A stretch of 64,000 bases of DNA from Membranipora membranacea (Eukaryota; Bryozoa; Gymnolaemata; Cheilostomatida; Membraniporidae): NCBI GenBank assembly GCA_914767715.1, contig OU612068.1:12090001-12154000 (forward strand), written 5' to 3'. This document shows, piece after piece, positions 57,205 to 64,000 of this stretch (the first letter of the stretch is position 1; each line of letters begins with the position of its first letter). The position numbers and the translations under genes are program-made. A model generated the notes under the pieces. That model did not search any database. It was not told where the DNA came from and was given only the letters and a program-made list of their open reading frames with translations.

Positions 57205-60200
57205 GGTCAGCTGAGAGTCCTGGTTTAGCTGTCAGGTAAACTCATGTCAATCACACACCTAGCCACTCACAAGCACTCACTTGCTCCCCAAAACAAGATC
57301 AACTTACTTTCTACTTAAGTGTCACGTGACTTTTCCGAAAACTAGATTGGAAAACCGGAGTAAGCAAGACAACTCCCAAACAGAAATGCTGAAAATCCAA
57401 GCAGGGAGGGTGCTTCAAGCAATGAACTGCAATGCAATGAATTGCTTCAAGGAATGAGAAAATATTGTAAGAATCCAAGTGAACCTGAAATTGAAACAAG
57501 ACCTGTAGAAACACATTATTATTCTCCCTGATCAGAACCTAAGTTTAGTTATAATATATGCCAGCTGGAGAAATTGCAGAATTTGCCCCCAAAAGCTGTG
57601 ACGAGCTTATACCATAATATGCACATTTATTTAAGTTGCCAATCGACTGTCTTTAATATGTGTGCCTATTCCGCCAGATAGTATGCACATCTTAGCTTTG
57701 GTAAACCTAAGTTGCAAGTCTTATCTATCAGCTTGATATACCCTCTATTAGACACTTCAGATAGCGAGGATAGGTGCACCTGTGCTGTTTCAGGTTTATA
57801 ACCTATACAGTTGCTTATATTCGGCCTCAACTGGTGGAATTTAGCCACCCAGTAACTACTTGACCTGATAATGAGGGCACTCAAACCAGGCTCAAACCTG
57901 CTCAAACACAGGCCCTACCTAGTTGGTTGTGACAATCATTCATGCTCAAATATGTAGGGGATCCAAGAGAACCGCTCAACTCCAGTAACTAATAAAAAGG
58001 TAAAACTCCAAGTGTGTCTGGAGCATAGATCATTGTCTGAAAAAGCACCGGTATCCATGTGATTGTAATGCCCATATTCAAACAAATACTCTTTTTCTTT
58101 ATTTTTGTAGCAAATTATTTTTATGCCAATGCCGTACACTGCCAAATGCCATGGTTGCAACCATATTGAGGCAATTGTTCCCACACGACATACTACACTT
58201 TCAATATGTGCCAAGACACACCAATAACCCATAATACTGTGTCTTTATTTTATCAATTTGCAAACTTTACTATCATTAGTGTTTGACATGATAAAGTGAC
58301 TGTCTAAGACAGAATACATATTACCATAAGCCAAATTATCAGCAAACAAACATTCAATAAATTATTTGTTGCTCCACCCTCGGTTTCAGCACAGCTGTTT
58401 CCAAACTGAACCCAAAATTTTGTCTCATTGAAAAAGACAGTTGCACTAAAGACATTTTCATTGATGAGCAAGATCAGCAAGAGCATTTTTTTCAAAGTCA
58501 GATTTTATTGTTAATCAATGCAATCAAACTCTTTCCAGAACAACATGTAAAAGCAACCCTGATACTAGTCAGATTAATATCTGACTCAAATAATTACATA
58601 CACCCGTATCCCTAGTCCAGGTCATTAATGATAGGGCAAAGTTTATTTGACTGCTCGTGGTACCAAATGATAGTGGAAATTTAAATGGTATTATTCTTAT
58701 ATGATGTCAGGTGATGGTTGTGGGATTTCATGATCAGCCATTAGAAATGGTAGTTGATAAAGAAGACCATAACCATCATGTGACATCATTTAAGAGCATG
58801 TTTTTTCTTCCATTATATGAAAGAATCAGTTCTATTTTGGCCTGTACTCCTTGAACATATAGATAAAAGTTCACCGCTCTGATACAATTACGAGGTGGCA
58901 GGGCATAGCCTCGTACATAAGAACTGTGTCAGTCGGCTAGTAGACTGATAAAGGTTTTAGTGATGAATAAATAGTAAAGTCCTCTACAACTATCTGTAGT
59001 AAATATTCCAACGATTTTTGAACATCTGTGTGATCAGCGAAATTTCGAATCTGCCGACTTCATTCTCCACTTCAAACACCAAAAAGTTCGAAACACTTAC
59101 CTACAAGGAAAAATTTACAATTAATAAAAGATGGAATCGAGGAAATGAACTCCTTTTCATTGTTTATTTTTTCTTAAAAAAACAATCATATTATCAACCG
59201 TTCAGATCATTTAAACAGAGTAGCAGCTGAGGGTAAAATGACTGGTTAACCATCAAGAAAGTTATCATAATTTAGGCCTTTACTTACGATGTAATAATTG
59301 GTAACTTACCATAATAATATAAGCATGAGGATGATTGCATAACATTACTGCAATAAATCTAAAAGTTTGAATATTATGTAAAATCATAATGGCACAATTA
59401 CATCGGTAAAAGGCAGAGTATTGAATATTAAAAACCTGAAATGTTGATTCTTGATAGCGAACGCTGAGCTATAACTCAGGGCCTCTATTCTCATACGCAG
59501 TCTGGATTCTCTCGCCTAAAAAGAGGAACATCATATCATCAAATTGGGTCTTTCTATTTGCTGCTGCCATCGATGAAGAGACTTAGTTGTTGTTAAGGCA
59601 ACAGACAGATATCAATATATTCAGTGGCAGTTAACAGGCGCAGTGGAACTCTTTATGAGTTTTAGTGCTATGTCTGAACACCTCAAAACCCACAAAAGTG
59701 TTTAGATCTAGAGATGAAAACAAACAAAAACACGACAGACGTGGACTAACCCCTAGCAATCATCACCACTCTTACCATCCAGCATAATGGATCCAGATTT
59801 GACAATCCATAATGCACAAGTCCAGCTAGCGACTTAGTTGGTCAACATCATCTTAGTAATCCCGCTGCCGGAGGCAGCCTGCCGCCAATGGGTGTGTGTG
59901 TGCGTGATAAAATAAAAACAAAATAGAGATACAGAGACATTTCATTACACAGGTACAGAATAATCATCTGTATTAAATTACATACGAACAATAGCGATAT
60001 GTTGCTAGCGTTTCAACGGATAAAATTACACCCTTGACTGTTACCACCAAATTTCTCAAAATCACCACCAAGTGATCAAGGGGGAGATTCAGCGGTTTGA
60101 GAGGCTATAGTGCCCTCAAGCATGGAACATAATGTAGTAACTAGACAAATCAAACTAATGCTCTTTTTCAGTTCATTACCAAGTGAACGATAACGCAGTA

Positions 60201-60691
60201 ACTCTAGGCAGACGAAGAGAGGTTTTATTGTTCCATGATTAACCAGGCATCTCCACTTGAGGAATTATAACAGCATGGCAGATACATAACTCGTTCTGAT
60301 CATGGCCAGTGACTCTGGCTCAAGTCATCCTGATATAATAGAGAATAAACATACATAGCGACATGATACCATTCCGTGCCATAATCAAAGCCATACACAT
60401 ATTGTAAATGCTACCATTATTGTCTTTGTCAAAAATACATGTTTCAAACTTTTGTTTAATGTTTCTCCTTCGCTTTGCCTAAAGTTTTACACCTGTAATT
60501 ATTAGATTAAATAGAACATCATATCGATTTACTAGTGTTTAGTGTTGTTGGTCCAAAGGTTTTTTACCAGAATGAGAGTTACTATCATAGACTAAATATA
60601 CTAAGTCTCAGTCTATGGTGACTATTTATACAACCTAGCCCATACACTAGACAGAACAGAACAGAACACACAAGTTCTGTTTCACTCTTTC
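57205..60691. other. Intergenic region upstream of BICD
   Basis: No supported coding exon. A minus-strand ATG at 59570 opens a short frame (MAAANRKTQFDDMMFL) that ends soon. It could be a 5' non-coding BICD exon or chance. A micro-palindrome lies at 60586. Confidence 0.45.
60586..60617. repeat. Micro-palindrome CATAGACT...AGTCTATG with 8-bp flanks
   Basis: A 32-bp hairpin with an imperfect centre. The flanks GTTACTAT (60578-60585) and GTGACTAT (60618-60625) match at 7 of 8 positions. Confidence 0.6.

Positions 60692-64000
<3,309 letters not shown>

Noticed and set aside
59440-59575. Possible first BICD exon (MAAANRKTQFDD)
   Set aside because: The frame does not join in phase to the exon at 57204, which already has a suitable ATG and family-like N-terminal length.

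Overview
This window reads as nuclear DNA of an animal, most likely a marine invertebrate. The genes are split into many small exons with GT-AG introns of tens to about 1,700 bases. The families present (Bicaudal-D, PRP4 kinase, a nuclear receptor with a ligand-binding domain, TIR, caspase, macrodomain) point to Metazoa. Introns and intergenic DNA are A/T-rich and full of palindromic elements, tRNA-derived SINEs and non-LTR retrotransposon scraps. I cannot fix the phylum. Exon borders were read by eye from splice signals and checked by reading frame; every joined model below closes in frame.

Layout. 0-0.5 kb: one or two minus-strand exons of an unidentified gene. 0.5-5.3 kb: repeats, no gene recognised. 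5.3-10.3 kb (+): a protein with two RRM-like modules and one macrodomain, related to the non-catalytic part of PARP14/PARP10-type proteins. 10.3-13.9 kb: intergenic, with a frameshifted ORF. 13.9-23.3 kb (-): a complete 426-residue nuclear receptor, most like NR1H. 23.3-26.9 kb: intergenic, holding a SINE with a perfect 38-bp target duplication and a LINE remnant. 26.9-37.4 kb (-): an 18-exon, about 1,273-residue protein with a MOSPD2-like MSP domain, a very long coiled coil and a C-terminal membrane anchor. 38.2-44.0 kb (+): a TIR domain joined to a caspase-like protease, about 471 residues. 44.0-46.6 kb: convergent intergenic space. 46.6-57.2 kb (-): a complete 12-exon Bicaudal-D orthologue of 792 residues. 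57.2-60.7 kb: intergenic. 60.7-64.0 kb (-): the complete kinase domain of PRPF4B (pre-mRNA splicing kinase), with its N-terminus beyond the window.

The genes do not form one pathway. The macrodomain protein and the TIR-caspase resemble innate-immune or cell-death components. BICD and the MSP coiled-coil protein suggest organelle transport and tethering. The points most worth a second look are the TIR-caspase fusion, the tail-anchored MSP coiled-coil protein, the run of nine consecutive phase-1 introns in the RRM-macro gene, and a set of tiny palindromes (23-38 bp, ends CAnAGA...TCTnTG). Several of these are flanked by 7-8 bp direct repeats, as if they were insertions.
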